Assembly: GCA_963971425.1 (NCBI GenBank)
Contig: OZ020518.1
Coordinates: 201,001 to 265,000 of the forward strand
Reading direction: 5' to 3'
Source of the DNA: Bryoerythrophyllum caledonicum
Taxonomy: Eukaryota; Streptophyta; Bryopsida; Pottiales; Pottiaceae
DNA length: 64,000 nucleotides
The notes under the pieces were generated by a model. It was not told where the DNA came from and ran no database searches. It saw only the letters and a list, made by a program, of their open reading frames with translations. Made by a program: the position numbers and the translations under genes. Shown here piece after piece: positions 33,240-44,581 of this stretch (within the stretch, counting starts at the first letter, position 1; every line of letters begins with the position of its first letter).

Positions 33240-34264
33240 TAAATCTAATAATGCTTTGAACCAGTGCGATGCGATGCTATGTAGCGATGCTACAATGATG
33301 CGATGCAATGCGGTGAATAAACTTAGTGGCATATAGAGATTATCAAAGTTGACACACGACAAAAGTCTTTTAAAAATGGACGAAAACTTCAAAACTAAAG
33401 GTCAACGTCCTCACCAAAAGTAGGAACAGGCGGTTTGACGTTTGGATCAGGAATTTTAATGCTTGGCTGCACAAGTGTACATGGACGCTGCGGCAGTGCT
33501 GCTGCGGCGCGTATTCCCTGGCGACGGAGGTGTCTTGCGCACGGCTAGAGGCGGGAGGATCTCGTCTGGAGCGCTCGGGAGCGCTGCGCCCGTCTCCTTC
33601 TCGTCTTTAAGTCCTGGAGCACCCGGATTTGCGCCAGTTTCTGCCGCGAGAGCTTCTCCTAATAAATACTTGCCACCGACACAGCATGGTGAGGCATGCA
33701 GCCTACGGGTGGCTTCTAAAGTTATCAAGTTGGTATGATGGTGCAACAGGTGCCCAGCTCACTTTGAGGTTTGGGAATCTTGGTGTTGGTGTGGATGATT
33801 TGCGTTGGAGTGCAAATGATATTGACTGGAACGTCGTGAATCAAGAGTTTCTCCAGCGGAATGTCGTTGACAAGTTGTTGATCGTGCACAACATCCATGC
33901 GTTCATACACTTTCAAAACATGAGCAACAAGTTTCCAACTGAACCTGGCTTGCCCTTCAAAAAGAAAAATTCAAAACCCTAGGAGCCGGAGTGTTGATTC
34001 AGAGCGGAGGAGGTTGATTGAGAGCGGAGCCGGAACGGAGTGGAGCGGGAGCGGAGTAGGAGCGGAGCAGGCCCTATGAGAGAGAATGTAGACCGAGAGA
34101 AAATGCGGGAGAATGAGGCTGCTCCGGATAGGGTTTGGGCGGGACCTCTGCGACTGACCGGGTATCGCCCGGGTATCGGGCACGACGTTTTTCTCTCCAC
34201 GCAGCTGCCCGAGTAGGGACTCACGAGCTCCGCAATGACCCTGTCACACAAATACGGTGCTCCT
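33240..34264. repeat. Right arm of the large imperfect inverted repeat
   Basis: Reverse complement of 25,138-26,175. It contains the GCTCC/GGAGC minisatellite at 34,000-34,075 and the AFG3-like fragment. Beyond it, 34,484-34,710 pairs with 23,010-23,222 of the left side. Confidence 0.85.
33481..33982 (+). pseudogene. Captured gene fragment, AFG3/FtsH-like N-terminal region (right copy)
   Basis: MDAAAVLLRRVFPGDGGVL opens a presequence-like, Arg/Ala/Gly-rich frame with SPNKYLPP near 33,660. A second frame (33,629-33,982) reads DIDWNVVNQEFLQRNVVDKL and then LIVHNIHAFIHF. A change of frame between the two parts could be a retained intron of the source gene. It has no downstream catalytic domains. 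The identification with AFG3-type proteases is tentative; the existence of two matching copies is certain. Confidence 0.35.
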
Positions 34265-34483
34265 TTCCTGGCCGTCTTTGGCTTTGGTGAGTGTAGGGTA
34301 TTGTTGAAACTCTCGGCCAGGTTGAGAGGTGTCAAAAATCCTCAGGGTTTTGTTGTAGCCACAAACCAACCTGCACATACAGAAAGACAGACATACTCTC
34401 GACTAGCAAGTTAAATCAAATTGAGCATTTCAGAAGAAAAAAAAAACTATCCAGGCTTGCCTTGATCTAGAATTGTTGAATGG

Positions 34484-34720
34484 GGTATCATTCAAGCGTA
34501 AAAAGAGGTGTCGAAACGAAGTAAAAAAATGGTCACGAAGGAGCAAAATCTACCATTGTGGTTTTGAGGTCAGGAGGATTTGACCCGAGGACTTCACTGT
34601 TCCAACCTTAGCACCCTCCGACCTATTGCCATGTGTGTTTCCCCGACGCCCCGGGCTTGTATATCTGTGAACAGAAGACTTTTATAAACTGTGCCGCCGG
34701 TGGATTCACTGATCTCCAAA
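34484..34720. repeat. Inverted copy of the 23,010-23,222 repeat with a single 40-bp unit
   Basis: In reverse complement it carries the same landmarks: CCACCGGCGGCACAGTTTAT, CCCGGGGCGTCGGGGAAA and one CGACACCTCTTTTTACGCTT unit. Confidence 0.7.
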
Positions 34721-35104
34721 CGAAACAACAGGCAACAACTCACACATCTCATAACCTGATTTTTAGATTCTGAGCATGTTGCAAGCATCGTGTTTCCAAA
34801 CCATAAACACATCTTGAATTCACTGATCTAGACGAAACAACATGCAGCAACTCATGAGTTTCACTAGAATCTGCACGTTTTGCGACCATCGGCGAGTTGC
34901 AGACACAAAAGCAAACACGCATAGGACGAGAATTCTTACACTTTCCATCACGTCGAGAGCGGCAACGGGATGTAAAGCGCATTCCCGGAGTGCCTGGACA
35001 ACCACCTCCGCTCTGGATCGACAAAATCCACCGTCAGGAACTTGGCCGTGTGAGCGTCGGTGAGCTTCCGCGCCCACGGAGCCCGTTGCGAGGTGTCACT
35101 TCCG

Positions 35105-36975
35105 GGTCCAGAGCAACAAAACTCACAGAAACAAGAGGTGCGCTCCTTGTCCCAATCTCCCCAGTTGTTCGACCCCTCCTTGACAACGCACGCGTCCAGG
35201 AACGTGAACGCCAACACAATCAGATCATGCTAAGTCCCAAAATCCTCAACCAAATGCTGAGAATAATGGTCTCGGAGACTTATAGGACACCCCGAAATTA
35301 CTGAGTACCATGCTCCCACCCCAATCATGAATTTCCAACAATATGAACACAACGGTTACGAACATAATCTCCCGCCGTGAATTTCCTCACCTTATACAAT
35401 CGCTCTTGTCCTTGTATATGACCACAGGAGACCACAAACTCTAGACGGACCTCTTTGCAAATTGCATCCACAACCTTTTCACGAAAAGCAATTTTCTGCC
35501 CTTCTGATCTCAATTCCAAACGTTGTACAGATTCATCAAAGAATTCTTGCACCGAATTAACCCATTCGCCAACATCAATATTGTATACGCAGTTGCTTTC
35601 AACTTTGGGCCACTTCTCCCATATCTTTGACCACTGCTCATGCTTCACTCGGTCACGACATTCATCGTGGGATATGCCCAGAGTTGTTAGGACGCTCGAC
35701 GTCCATGACGTCCGGTTGTCCGGACGAAGGACGTCCTCAGCCCCATGAGGACGTCTAGTGACATCATTGACTTTGGTTAGTTTACCCGGGGGTAAATAGC
35801 CATCTACTACCCCGGCCAACTCCCCGGCAGACAACGCCGGGCGTCCACCACTGGAGGGGATCGCGTTGCGGACGATCATTCCGTCCGCATGGGCAACTGC
35901 ACGGCCGCTCGCTTGGACCAACCGCGGTCCGCCGTCTGCCGCGGCCGTTCGCCCTCTCTTGACCGCGTGACTAACCGTCATGGGGTCGCCGTTTCGCCGT
36001 CCGCCTCGCCAACCGCTCCCCCAACCTCGTTCGCTCGTAGATTGACATCCTCCCGTCTCCCAACGGTCATAGTCACCTTGAGTATAAAGAAAACAGCACA
36101 TGGAGCCTCACTTGACGTCCGCACGGCGGTCGACCCTCACCCATCCGCGCGGTTGATTGCTTGGCCGTCCCCACGACGGTCAGTCTTTGCCACTTGAGCG
36201 CCCCACTGCACTAGTACAAAACCGGAAAAAAAAACCGCACTGGATTTGGAGTTGCGGTTCATTTGACCACGTTGTCGGAACAGTCAGCATTGTTCCTAAA
36301 TCAGGTTGTCCCGGGTTTTTTGGCCATAACTCCCTTATTTTTGGGAATTTTTAAACGTGTAATATATTGTTGGAAGCGTCTTGAAAACGCGCTTTCAACG
36401 ATATGAACCGCTTAGCAGATGCCTATGGGCCGACCGAACAGCGCTCGGCTTTGCAATCCGCGGAGCAAACGCCTAAGGACCGAATGATGTGCGGTTGGCA
36501 AGGCGGACGGCGGGGGGGACGCCCAAATGGCACAAATTGACCGCCAAGCGGACGGCAGGTGGCCGACCGCTGTGCGGACATCCTGGCGATCAGCCATTCC
36601 AGTATGCTTGTGGTTAATAAAGGAAGAAAATGAATCAACATTTCTTATGTAGTTTATTTTAAGTAGAACCATTGTTCACAAGTTCTATTTTTGGTATGTT
36701 TCCAAGCGCATAGGATATTTGGAATGGAATATCCAATAGTATTCGCATATAATCTTCCAGACATTCCTCTGACTAATAATGCATGTGACTCTTTCTCCTT
36801 ATTTAGATTGCACGTGTAATGTCAAACTACCCAAAAAAAAAATTCTAAACCACTTTTGTGTTGCCAAAGAGCAGAAAGAAGTAGAGGAGAGGGGAGGGAG
36901 TTGCTGAGATTTGAGGCTTGGTGGCACGGTGGCCGTCCGCAAAGCTTTAGGGGCGGACGGCATGGCGGTCGACCA
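35105..36975. mobile_element. GTCCG-rich repeat element, copy 1
   Basis: Direct copy of 45,497-47,340 over its whole length, from AACTCACAGAAAC to GGTGGCCGTCCGCAAAGCT. It is GC-rich and crowded with CGGAC/GTCCG pentamers (for example 35,880-36,180 and 36,420-36,600). It contains a minus-strand reading frame. Its ends are not clear in this copy. Confidence 0.65.
35325..36101 (-). CDS. Unrecognised 258-aa frame in the GTCCG-rich element
   Basis: The frame is long for this context and is partly shared by the second copy at 45.8-46.3 kb. The N-terminal third is low-complexity, with Gly/Arg/Ala from GTCCG-rich DNA. The C-terminal half reads like a real protein: NRTSWTSSVLTTLGISHDEC, KHEQWSKIWEKWPKVESN, VGEWVNSVQEFFDESVQRLE. 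I do not recognise the family. It could be a captured host exon or an element-coded protein. Confidence 0.4.
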   Translation of the reverse strand: MCCFLYTQGDYDRWETGGCQSTSERGWGSGWRGGRRNGDPMTVSHAVKRGRTAAADGGPRLVQASGRAVAHADGMIVRNAIPSSGGRPALSAGELAGVVDGYLPPGKLTKVNDVTRRPHGAEDVLRPDNRTSWTSSVLTTLGISHDECRDRVKHEQWSKIWEKWPKVESNCVYNIDVGEWVNSVQEFFDESVQRLELRSEGQKIAFREKVVDAICKEVRLEFVVSCGHIQGQERLYKVRKFTAGDYVRNRCVHIVGNS

Positions 36976-38376
36976 CCAAGTGCCGATCGATTGATCTCGA
37001 GTCGATTGATCAAGGATGTTCGATCGGCATCGGGTGGAGCGAGATCGTTCGATTAGGCGGACGCAGTCGAGTGCGTCCGCAATCGAACGACCACAGATGG
37101 ATGAGAGCAATCGGACGGCTATGATTGATGGTGCCGACCGCGCGGCCGTTCGATCGAGCATTATGGCCAAGTCCGTCTGCCATCGGACAACCTGAGCGAT
37201 TTCAAGTGAGGTTGGACGAAGTCCAAAACATGATACTGACTTAGATGAAGATTAAGTGTACATAGACACGTTGTTATGTAGTCTATGTGGATAATGTCTT
37301 GGTGCATGAACACTATCCTGTAAATTCCGATGGTTGTTTTTTAAGATCTTCTAGTGGATGTTCATTTCTACATTGCGGTCATGTCAATGTAAACAAAGAA
37401 TATACATTGTATGCTACCCGTTTTTAAATAAACTTGATTGATTATTTTTTGTATAAGTGGATGTGTGGAATGAGAAAATTTTATACATTCCAACATCTCC
37501 AACATAAAATTTGAAAGGAGTAATTATTTTTGCAAGGATGTATGTAGTGAATTTGGAACTTGGAGAAAGGTGCAAGTGTTTAACGATATTTTCCAAAATC
37601 ATAATGTCGATAATGTTCTACAAACAATGTGATTACCTTAGCAATGTCTTAAAATATTTCCAAATTCTACACCATTTTGAGGTGGCAATGTTTGTGTTTC
37701 AGATAGAATTGGAAGTTGGAGGTTTGAACCAAGTTTGACTTCCTCGTTCATATGAAAATCCATATTTCTAATACACAATGCTCTTGAGAATATATTGTCA
37801 ATTTCGGAATGGTGAGGCATCTGAGAATCCGACAAAGAACCAACGACTTTTAAATGGATGAAGTACTCCATTGGAAGAGTTCATCCACATTTAACGCATC
37901 CATTAGTTATCCAATGGACTATTGTCATACCATCTTGGAATGAGCATGTAAAAAAGAAGAGCGTATAAGCCCTGAAAACACTTATTATTGAGATCTCAAA
38001 ATTTAGAAATACACTACAACGTCGAGCTCATAAGCTTAAATCATTGGATGTGGATCACTTTTTTATTTTTAGAATGCCACGATAGAATTATGGAATAGCC
38101 CAATAGTGCCGCATTTTAATAAAAGGTACGGATACAGTCCTAGCGGCAAAAGGTAATGGCTAGATCTTCCATAGTTAGGTATGGCAATGGCATGTATTCC
38201 AAAATTTACATACTAAGCGTGATATATTTGGAAAATCAACCACCATCAAAATTTGTATATATCCATGCATGAATTTCATATCGATAAACATGTTATATGG
38301 AATGTCACTCTTGCACCTATCATGCTATTACTATTGATTGAAACTGATTATGCGTTCAAGGAAAAAACAATGATTA
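36976..38376. other. Repeat-like sequence, no gene
   Basis: 36,976-37,195 continues the CGGAC-rich style (a related block recurs at 44,200-44,580). From 37,200 the sequence is AT-rich and without a recognisable gene. Confidence 0.4.
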
Positions 38377-38504
38377 TTTAGAATAATTGTTTTTATCGTT
38401 ATCGTCAAAAAGACCACTCTACTAGTTATTGTTGGAAACACTATAGGAAAAAAATTTGTAACAAGAATTTGAACTCATCTTACTCTTAAGTCATATAAGT
38501 TTAA
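38377..38504. repeat. 128-bp direct repeat, left copy flanking the Helitron helicase
   Basis: Starts TTTAGAATAATTGTTTTTAT and ends TCATATAAGTTTAA. It differs from 41,098-41,225 at about three positions. A further partial duplicate of its last 20 bp follows at about 38,519-38,538. Confidence 0.9.
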
Positions 38505-38545
38505 TATATGACTAAATATAAGTCATATAAGTTTAACAATTTTCA

Positions 38546-41096
38546 CGTGTCAAGTGTGTTCATCCATTTCCGCCGTCAAGTACCTATTCAAGTACGTGTA
38601 CAAGGGCCATGACCGGGCAACCGTGGTCATCGAGGACGTCAATGAGATCAAACAGTACATTGATGCGCGCTACGTTTCAGCTCCTGAGGCGGCTTGGCGG
38701 TTGTTCAGCTTTAGGATGCACGACCATACCCCACCAATCCAGCGTCTCCAAGTTCACCTGCCAGACCAACAACGGGTGACGTTCAGGGCCGATGGAGATT
38801 TGGCACAGGCGGTGAATGAGGAGAGAGCACGGAAGACGACATTGACCCAGTGGTTTGAGGCCAATCGCACGAATTTGCCGGGCGCACGTGACACCTCATA
38901 TCTCGACTTTCCATCACGCTTTGTGTGGAACAACTCGAGGAAGGAGTGGACTGTGCGCAAGCGTGGGATGTGTATTGGCCGGCTTTATTTTGTGAGCCCA
39001 AACGCTGGCGAGAGATACTTCATGCGTACACTGTTGACGGTGGTGAAGGGTGCAACAAGTCCAGAGGCTCTTCGGAGGTTTGAGGGTGTCCAACACCCGA
39101 CGTTCAAGGCGGCGTGCGTGGCACGCGGGTTGTACGAGAATGACGAGGAGTGGGAGCACTGCTTGCGTGAAGCCACGTTGATGCATAGCGGAGCACAACT
39201 GCGATCGCTCTTTGTAACGATCCTCACCCATGGCCCACCAACGGATCTGAGGCAACTATGGGAGCAATTCAACGCAAGCCTGTCTGATGATTGTGCTCAT
39301 CGGCTTCAGAACGGGGGCTTGCAGGATCCATCCCAATAGCAGATTATCAGCCTTGCCCTCAACCTGATTGCGCAGATCCTTCAGAACAGCAAGATGACTC
39401 TGGCGGATTTCAACCTGCCGGAGCCTGAGTTTGCAATGGAGGAGCTGCAGGGGAATTGGTTCGAGGCCGAACAGCTGTCGTTCAACGCTGCAGAGTTGAG
39501 GACCGAAGCTGAGCGTCGGGTTGAGACGTTGAACGAGGAGCAACGTGATATCTACGACCAGATCATGGACTCCTGTCAACGCGATGTTGCCGACACGATC
39601 TTCTTCGTTGATGGCCCCGGTGGGACAGGCAAGACATACCTTGAGAACCTGATTCTTAAGGCCGTCCGAGGGCAGGGCAAGATCGCATTGGCAGTCGCTT
39701 CGTCAGGGATTGCAGAGTTGCTCCTAAAGCTTGGGCGGACGGCGCATTCAAGGTTCAAGATTCCGATTCAGCTTAGTCCCACATGTGTCTGCAACTTTAG
39801 CAAACAAGGCGATCTTGCAGAGATGATTTGCCGTGCAAAGCTCATTCTGTGGGACGAAGCTCCGATGATGAGCAAGTTTGCCTTCGAGGCGGTGGATCGC
39901 ACGTTGAGGGATATCACCAATCGTCCCAACAAGCCGTTTGGCGGCATCACATTTGTCATGTGCGGTGATTTTCGACAAGTCCTGCCGGTGGTGTCCAAGG
40001 GCCTCCGGCCAGATATCATTGCGGCATCCATCAAAGAATCTCATCTATGGAATCAAGTGCACGTCTGCCGACTTCGCCGGAACATGCCCGTTGTTGTTGG
40101 TGAACGCCGTGTGGATTTGGGCAACCGTACATTTCCAAAGTGGCTCTTAGCGTTGGGGGAGGACAAGTTGGAGAAGGTGAAGGATGACATGATCACGTGT
40201 CCACGGGCGATGATTGTCGGCAATCACACCTTAAATGGCTTGATCAATGCCGTCTATGGGGGAATTGCTGACGTCGAAGCAAATGCGCGCGAGTACTTCA
40301 GCGGTCGTGCCATCCTTGCCGCACGGAATGATGACGTTTCGCGGATCAATGCAACCGTGCTTGACATGGTACAAGGCGATACGACTGAGTTTCTGAGAGC
40401 AGATAAGGTGGACAGCGAGGAAGGTGCCAACTTGATTCCCGTGGAGTACCTCAACAAGCTTGAAATCAACGGATGGCCACCGCACAAGCTCACGGTCAAA
40501 ATTGGAACACCGATCATGCTTTTACGAAACCTGGATCCAACCAACGGTCTTTGTAACGGCACGCGCCTTATTGTTCGGCGATGTGCGTTGCGGGTGATCG
40601 AAGTAGAAGTGTTGACGGGAGATCGTGCCGGTTACGTTGCTTTTATTCCGCGGATTCCCTTGATCAGTGAACAATCTGGACTTCCGTTTCCAGTGCGACG
40701 CAAGCAGTTTCCGATCCGAGTTGTGTATGCAATGACAATCAACAAGTCTCAAGGGCAGATCCTTCCCAGGGTTGGCATTTGCCTCACGAAGAACGTGTTC
40801 TCCCACGGTCAGTTGTATGTTGCTTTCTCACGTGCCACGGCTCCCGAAAACGTCACTGTTCTTCTTGATGGAGAAATCGTTGAAGGGGCCGAGGATCAAC
40901 TTATGCGTAACATTGTATACGAGGAGGCCTTGCGCTGAAGGCCATTGATGCCGCACATAAGATCAATGGATCCTCTGATGTAAAATGTTGAACTCCGAGG
41001 AATGTAAATTGCAATCTACCTATATAATACGTCAATTTATTCTAAGGAGCACTAATAAAAAATCTTCCCCGGTCGGAACGACGGGTACGAAAACTT
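38546..41096 (+). mobile_element. Truncated Helitron: helicase part and probable 3' hairpin end
   Basis: Contains the C-terminal part of a Helitron Rep-helicase but no HUH endonuclease (Rep) part, so the 5' half is missing. Near the right edge an imperfect hairpin, CCCGGTCG-GAA-CGACGGG (about 41,068-41,085), is followed by about ten bases ending near ACTTG. This resembles the 3' end of plant Helitrons, which usually finish CTRR. The exact termini are not proven. Confidence 0.7.
38554..40938 (+). pseudogene. Helitron PIF1-type DNA helicase, N-terminally truncated, one in-frame TAG
   Basis: One frame runs from 38,554 to the TGA at 40,936-40,938, interrupted only by TAG at 39,337-39,339 (SQ-stop-QII). 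The first part, VKYLFKYVYKGHDRA to YVSAPEAAWRLF, is the region between Rep and helicase in Helitron proteins. The second part is a PIF1/RecD-like SF1 helicase: Walker A GPGGTGKT at 39,613, Walker B LILWDEAPM, motif III GDFRQVLPVV, motif V/VI TINKSQGQ with LYVAFSRA. Known role: DNA unwinding in rolling-circle transposition. With Rep missing and a stop in place it cannot mobilise itself, yet the helicase motifs are undamaged. Coding GC is much higher than the surroundings, as if it arrived recently. Confidence 0.9.
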
Positions 41097-41097
41097 G

Positions 41098-41225
41098 TTT
41101 AGAATAATTGTTTTTATTGTTATCGTCAAAAAGACCACTCTACTAGTTATCGTTGGAAACACTATAGGAAAAAAATTTGTAACAAGAATTTGAACTCATC
41201 TCACTCTTAAGTCATATAAGTTTAA
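41098..41225. repeat. 128-bp direct repeat, right copy flanking the Helitron helicase
   Basis: Begins directly after the predicted Helitron 3' end and matches 38,377-38,504 at equal length. Confidence 0.9.
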
Positions 41226-41897
41226 CCCATGCAGGCCTAAGTGCACTTTATGGGGTTTATTATGTTTACCTTGACTGCGATCATCTTTCAATTCAAGTGG
41301 TTAAATTTCACAAAATTTGACCACATCATCTCATAAAAGTTGGAATTTTTTTTTCTATCGTTACATTTTCATTAAGTTTTTTTTGCAAGCTGAACCCCTA
41401 AAATTCTTTGAGTATTTCTCATCAAAAATGTACGTTTACTTTGTGCAAAAAGAAATGAGGGAAAAAAAAGCTTTAAGTTCTACTTTAACCGTGACATCCT
41501 CAACAATACATTTAGAATAATATGCTTTCAAAATTTCATGAAAGTTGACGGTACGGATTGAGAGATTATACAATTTGAATCAATAATCAAGGTTTTTTTT
41601 TCTCTTCCATGTGTTTTGTGAATCACCTCTCTTTGAATTCTTATGATGTCAATTTCAAGCATTAGTTTAGGATCAAATTTTCTGCAAAAAATTTGATATA
41701 CAATGTTAGTTCCTTGCAAGAAAAATCAAAGAGAAATACGAAGGGTGAAAAATATTCAAAAACATTGTGGAAGGGATTGGGGTTCAAATACTATCATGAT
41801 ATAATTTATTTTTTTGTGGTGAACCTAATTTGTCATAAAATGAGAATCCCCACAGTAAAAAAGATGACATGTATTGCATCATATAATAAAATAAAAC
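41226..41897. repeat. Diverged fragment of the TTAA-flanked MITE family
   Basis: Shares the order GACGGTACGGATTGAGAGAT, GTTAGTTCCTTGCA and ATATTCAAAAACATTGTG with the 944-bp family, but no ends are preserved. Confidence 0.35.
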
Positions 41898-43350
41898 TGT
41901 AGAGCCGAAACATTAAAAATAGCTTTTTTCAAAATTTTAAGTGTAAAAAGGTTTGTGTATATATTCAAAAATTAGTAATTAGTGTTAAAAGTTCATATCA
42001 TTAGTTTAAATAGCTAAAAGACATATTAAGCCAAGAGTTCATTAAAGGTTAGTTATGGTTTGAAGAGGTGCATCCATTTAATGAACGGTTGTGGAAGTTA
42101 AAGAAGTTAAAGAAGTTATAATGCACACCTCTTCCCAAGAGGTGTCTTCCCCAAAATTTAGATTATAAATAGCATTGGAATTACAATAATTCCACCACTA
42201 CCACGTTGAAGATTGGAGTGTGTCCTAGCTTTGGAAGCTAGTTTTTTTGGTTGCTATATGTATTTGATTTATGATTAATTTATGTGATTATTCATTGTGT
42301 AATTATTGTCTTAATTTTGTGAATTGAGTCATTTGTAATACATTGAATATTAGTACTCCATTATAAATTAGAGAAATACTCTAATTTGTCTAACTAATAC
42401 AATTTTGTGTATATGAAGATTAATTATAAACATTGTGATGAGATGTGAGTGTGTTTGAATTAAATTAATGTAAAACTTGAGTGCAAGTAAGAGTATGATT
42501 TGATTGAAGCTTTGAGTGGCATTGTAGATGTTTAAGGAGTGATTTCATGAATGAGAGATTCATGTGTGTGTGTTAATGTGTAATCAGTGACGTAATGCAA
42601 TATTCCCAGGAATGCATGGGCACTTGCCACTTGATGAGGATATAAGTTTGAGTGTTGAAAATTAAAGAGGGATAAGAGTATGAGTAATTTTTAATGCTAA
42701 TGATATTAAAAATCATCAAGAGAGATGCATTCTTTGATGCATAGCATGTTAAGAGTGTTATGTGCACGTTAATAAGTTGAATTAAGTCTAACCTAGAAAG
42801 GATATATTCCTTAAGGTGGATTAATCGCATTTGTGTTTTATGTGACGAAGACAATTGGGAATTAAGTGTAGTGGAAATTGAGATAATTTCCTAGACTTAA
42901 ACCAATTTTGTGTTATTCTTTGAGACTAACTTGAATATAAGAGGATTGTAATAATTAAGTGAAATTGGAGAAAGCTTTATTGTGTGAGGTAAGGTTTGAA
43001 TTCTAAGGAGAACATAATTAATGATTTGTATTGAAATTTGATGGAATCTTCCATCGGCCTATCTAGGCATGGATTGACAGTCTTCACGGTTGACCACATG
43101 CACAATTGATAAAGGAATAATGTTCCTACTAGGCACTTAGTCCTTGGGTTTAATTAATACCTTGTTTCTTAAGAGTGATGCATAACAACCTTCAATTCTT
43201 AAGAGTTTGGGTTAAAACTTAAGTTTTATTAATAGAAGAGAGTTTTTATATAGAAATTAGAGTCAAATTACAATACAATAGATGCTAGACCATCCAAGGA
43301 ATGGGTTTTGAATCAAAAGGAGAATATGTATGAGTCTTGGGTGTTTTGAG
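41898..43350. mobile_element. LTR-like block 1, TGTAGAGCC family
   Basis: Starts TGTAGAGCCGAAACATT and follows the same order as the block at 47,872: AAAAATAGCTTTTTTC, TTAAGTGTAAAAAGG, the conserved AAGATTGGAGTGTG/AGCCCCAGC-like and AGCTAGTT stretch, then AGAGTGATGC. No protein is coded. The right limit is unclear; similarity to block 2 fades after about 43,350. It could be a solo LTR. Confidence 0.5.
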
Positions 43351-43833
43351 AGTTGACCCGTTTTAAACCTTACAAAAACCTAAACCCAAAGATGTGAAAA
43401 ATGTCCAAAATTATTAGTGGTTCTCATTACACTACCTAGAAATGTGTGAACATTTTTTACTTTGCTTGGAAATTAGATCTTTCATTGAAGACATGAAATA
43501 TTTATTGACGTTTTTAAGAAACCTAGGTACGATCTAGTATTAGAAAGACTCTTAAAATCAATGGAAGCTTTTAGCAAAATGTTTGGAGTTGTGCGGAGTC
43601 AAACTATGTGTGATTAGAAAAGCATTGCTTTTTCTCTAGAGATCCAAGTGGGACAAAATTAATGTTCCCACTAGACTTGCATTATGAAAATCTATGTTTA
43701 ACATTTCACAAAATTTCAATTAAAATCACAATCGTAGGAACGTGCACCAAGTGAAAAGTTTCTCCCCAAAGGTGATTTGTTCCTTCAAGGATTAGACAAA
43801 GGTTGTGCATGATCAATACATCTCAATAAAAGA

Positions 43834-43938
43834 TCCATACTACTAACCCATGCCCGGTGAGCATAGACTTAGTGGTGGAATGAACGGACATTTTATTCAT
43901 GCCGGCCCCCTTCGGGAACCAGCGTTCTTCTTCTTCTT
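43834..43938 (+). mobile_element. SINE-like insertion with 12-bp target duplication
   Basis: CTCAATAAAAGA is present at 43,822-43,833 and 43,939-43,950, bracketing 105 bp. The insert has an A-box-like CATAGACTTAGTGGTGG and ends in a (TTC)n tail. Variable-length target duplications and a simple 3' tail are the marks of tRNA-derived SINEs. The B box is not convincing. Confidence 0.45.
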
Positions 43939-44199
43939 CTCAATAAAAGAAAGATCCATGAATTGAAGGAACTTTTACTGAACCATTACAAATTTTTCTT
44001 ATCCGTTCACATGGGACACCATATATATAATACATTACGCTCTGGAAATTATGCTGCAAATTTCAGAACGGTGTGGCAACTAACAATCCAATAAAGGACG
44101 AAGGGCTTATGAGCAGATGAAGTATTCCGCCAAAAATGTTCATCCGCTCATAACTCATGCAATTTTGACCCGATGGGCGATTGCCAAACCAAATTAGAA

Positions 44200-44580
44200 T
44201 CAACAGGTTATAGAGAAGAGTGTGACGTGCAATTAGACAGCGGAACGACCGATCGCAATCGGACGGCCGTTGGGCCGTCCGTGTGATCAAACGATAGACG
44301 AGCGGTCCGCACGATCAGACGGCCCACTTGCCGTTCGCTCGATCTAACGGCCGCGAGATGTCCACGTTGTTCCACGCGGAATCAAACGGTCGATAATGGC
44401 CCGCGCCGACCGATTTTGCCGTCCGCTCGCACCGTCCAATTTCAGTAAAAATAATCTCACTGAAAATATTTATTGTGGCCCTGGGTAAATGATTTTTATC
44501 CCACCGACAATGCGTCCGACGAGGCGTTCGGATGTCCTTGTCCGGACAACGTCTCAGGCCGCTCCCAAACCCCCAAGGAC
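44200..44580. repeat. GTCCG/CGGAC-rich repeat block
   Basis: Same base style and phrases as 36,976-37,195 (CGGACGGCC, GATCGAACGACC-like), directly adjoining the TIR-domain fragment. Confidence 0.5.
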
Positions 44581-44581
44581 G

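Noticed and set aside
34948..35219. Minus-strand frame with KLTDAHTAKFLTVDFVDPER as a known enzyme exon
   Set aside because: It reads like protein but I could not match it to a family. It is left as possible captured sequence without a call.
38377..41225. Helitron block as an LTR retrotransposon with 128-bp LTRs
   Set aside because: The repeats do not start TG or end CA, there is no primer-binding site or polypurine tract, and the coding content is a PIF1-type helicase.
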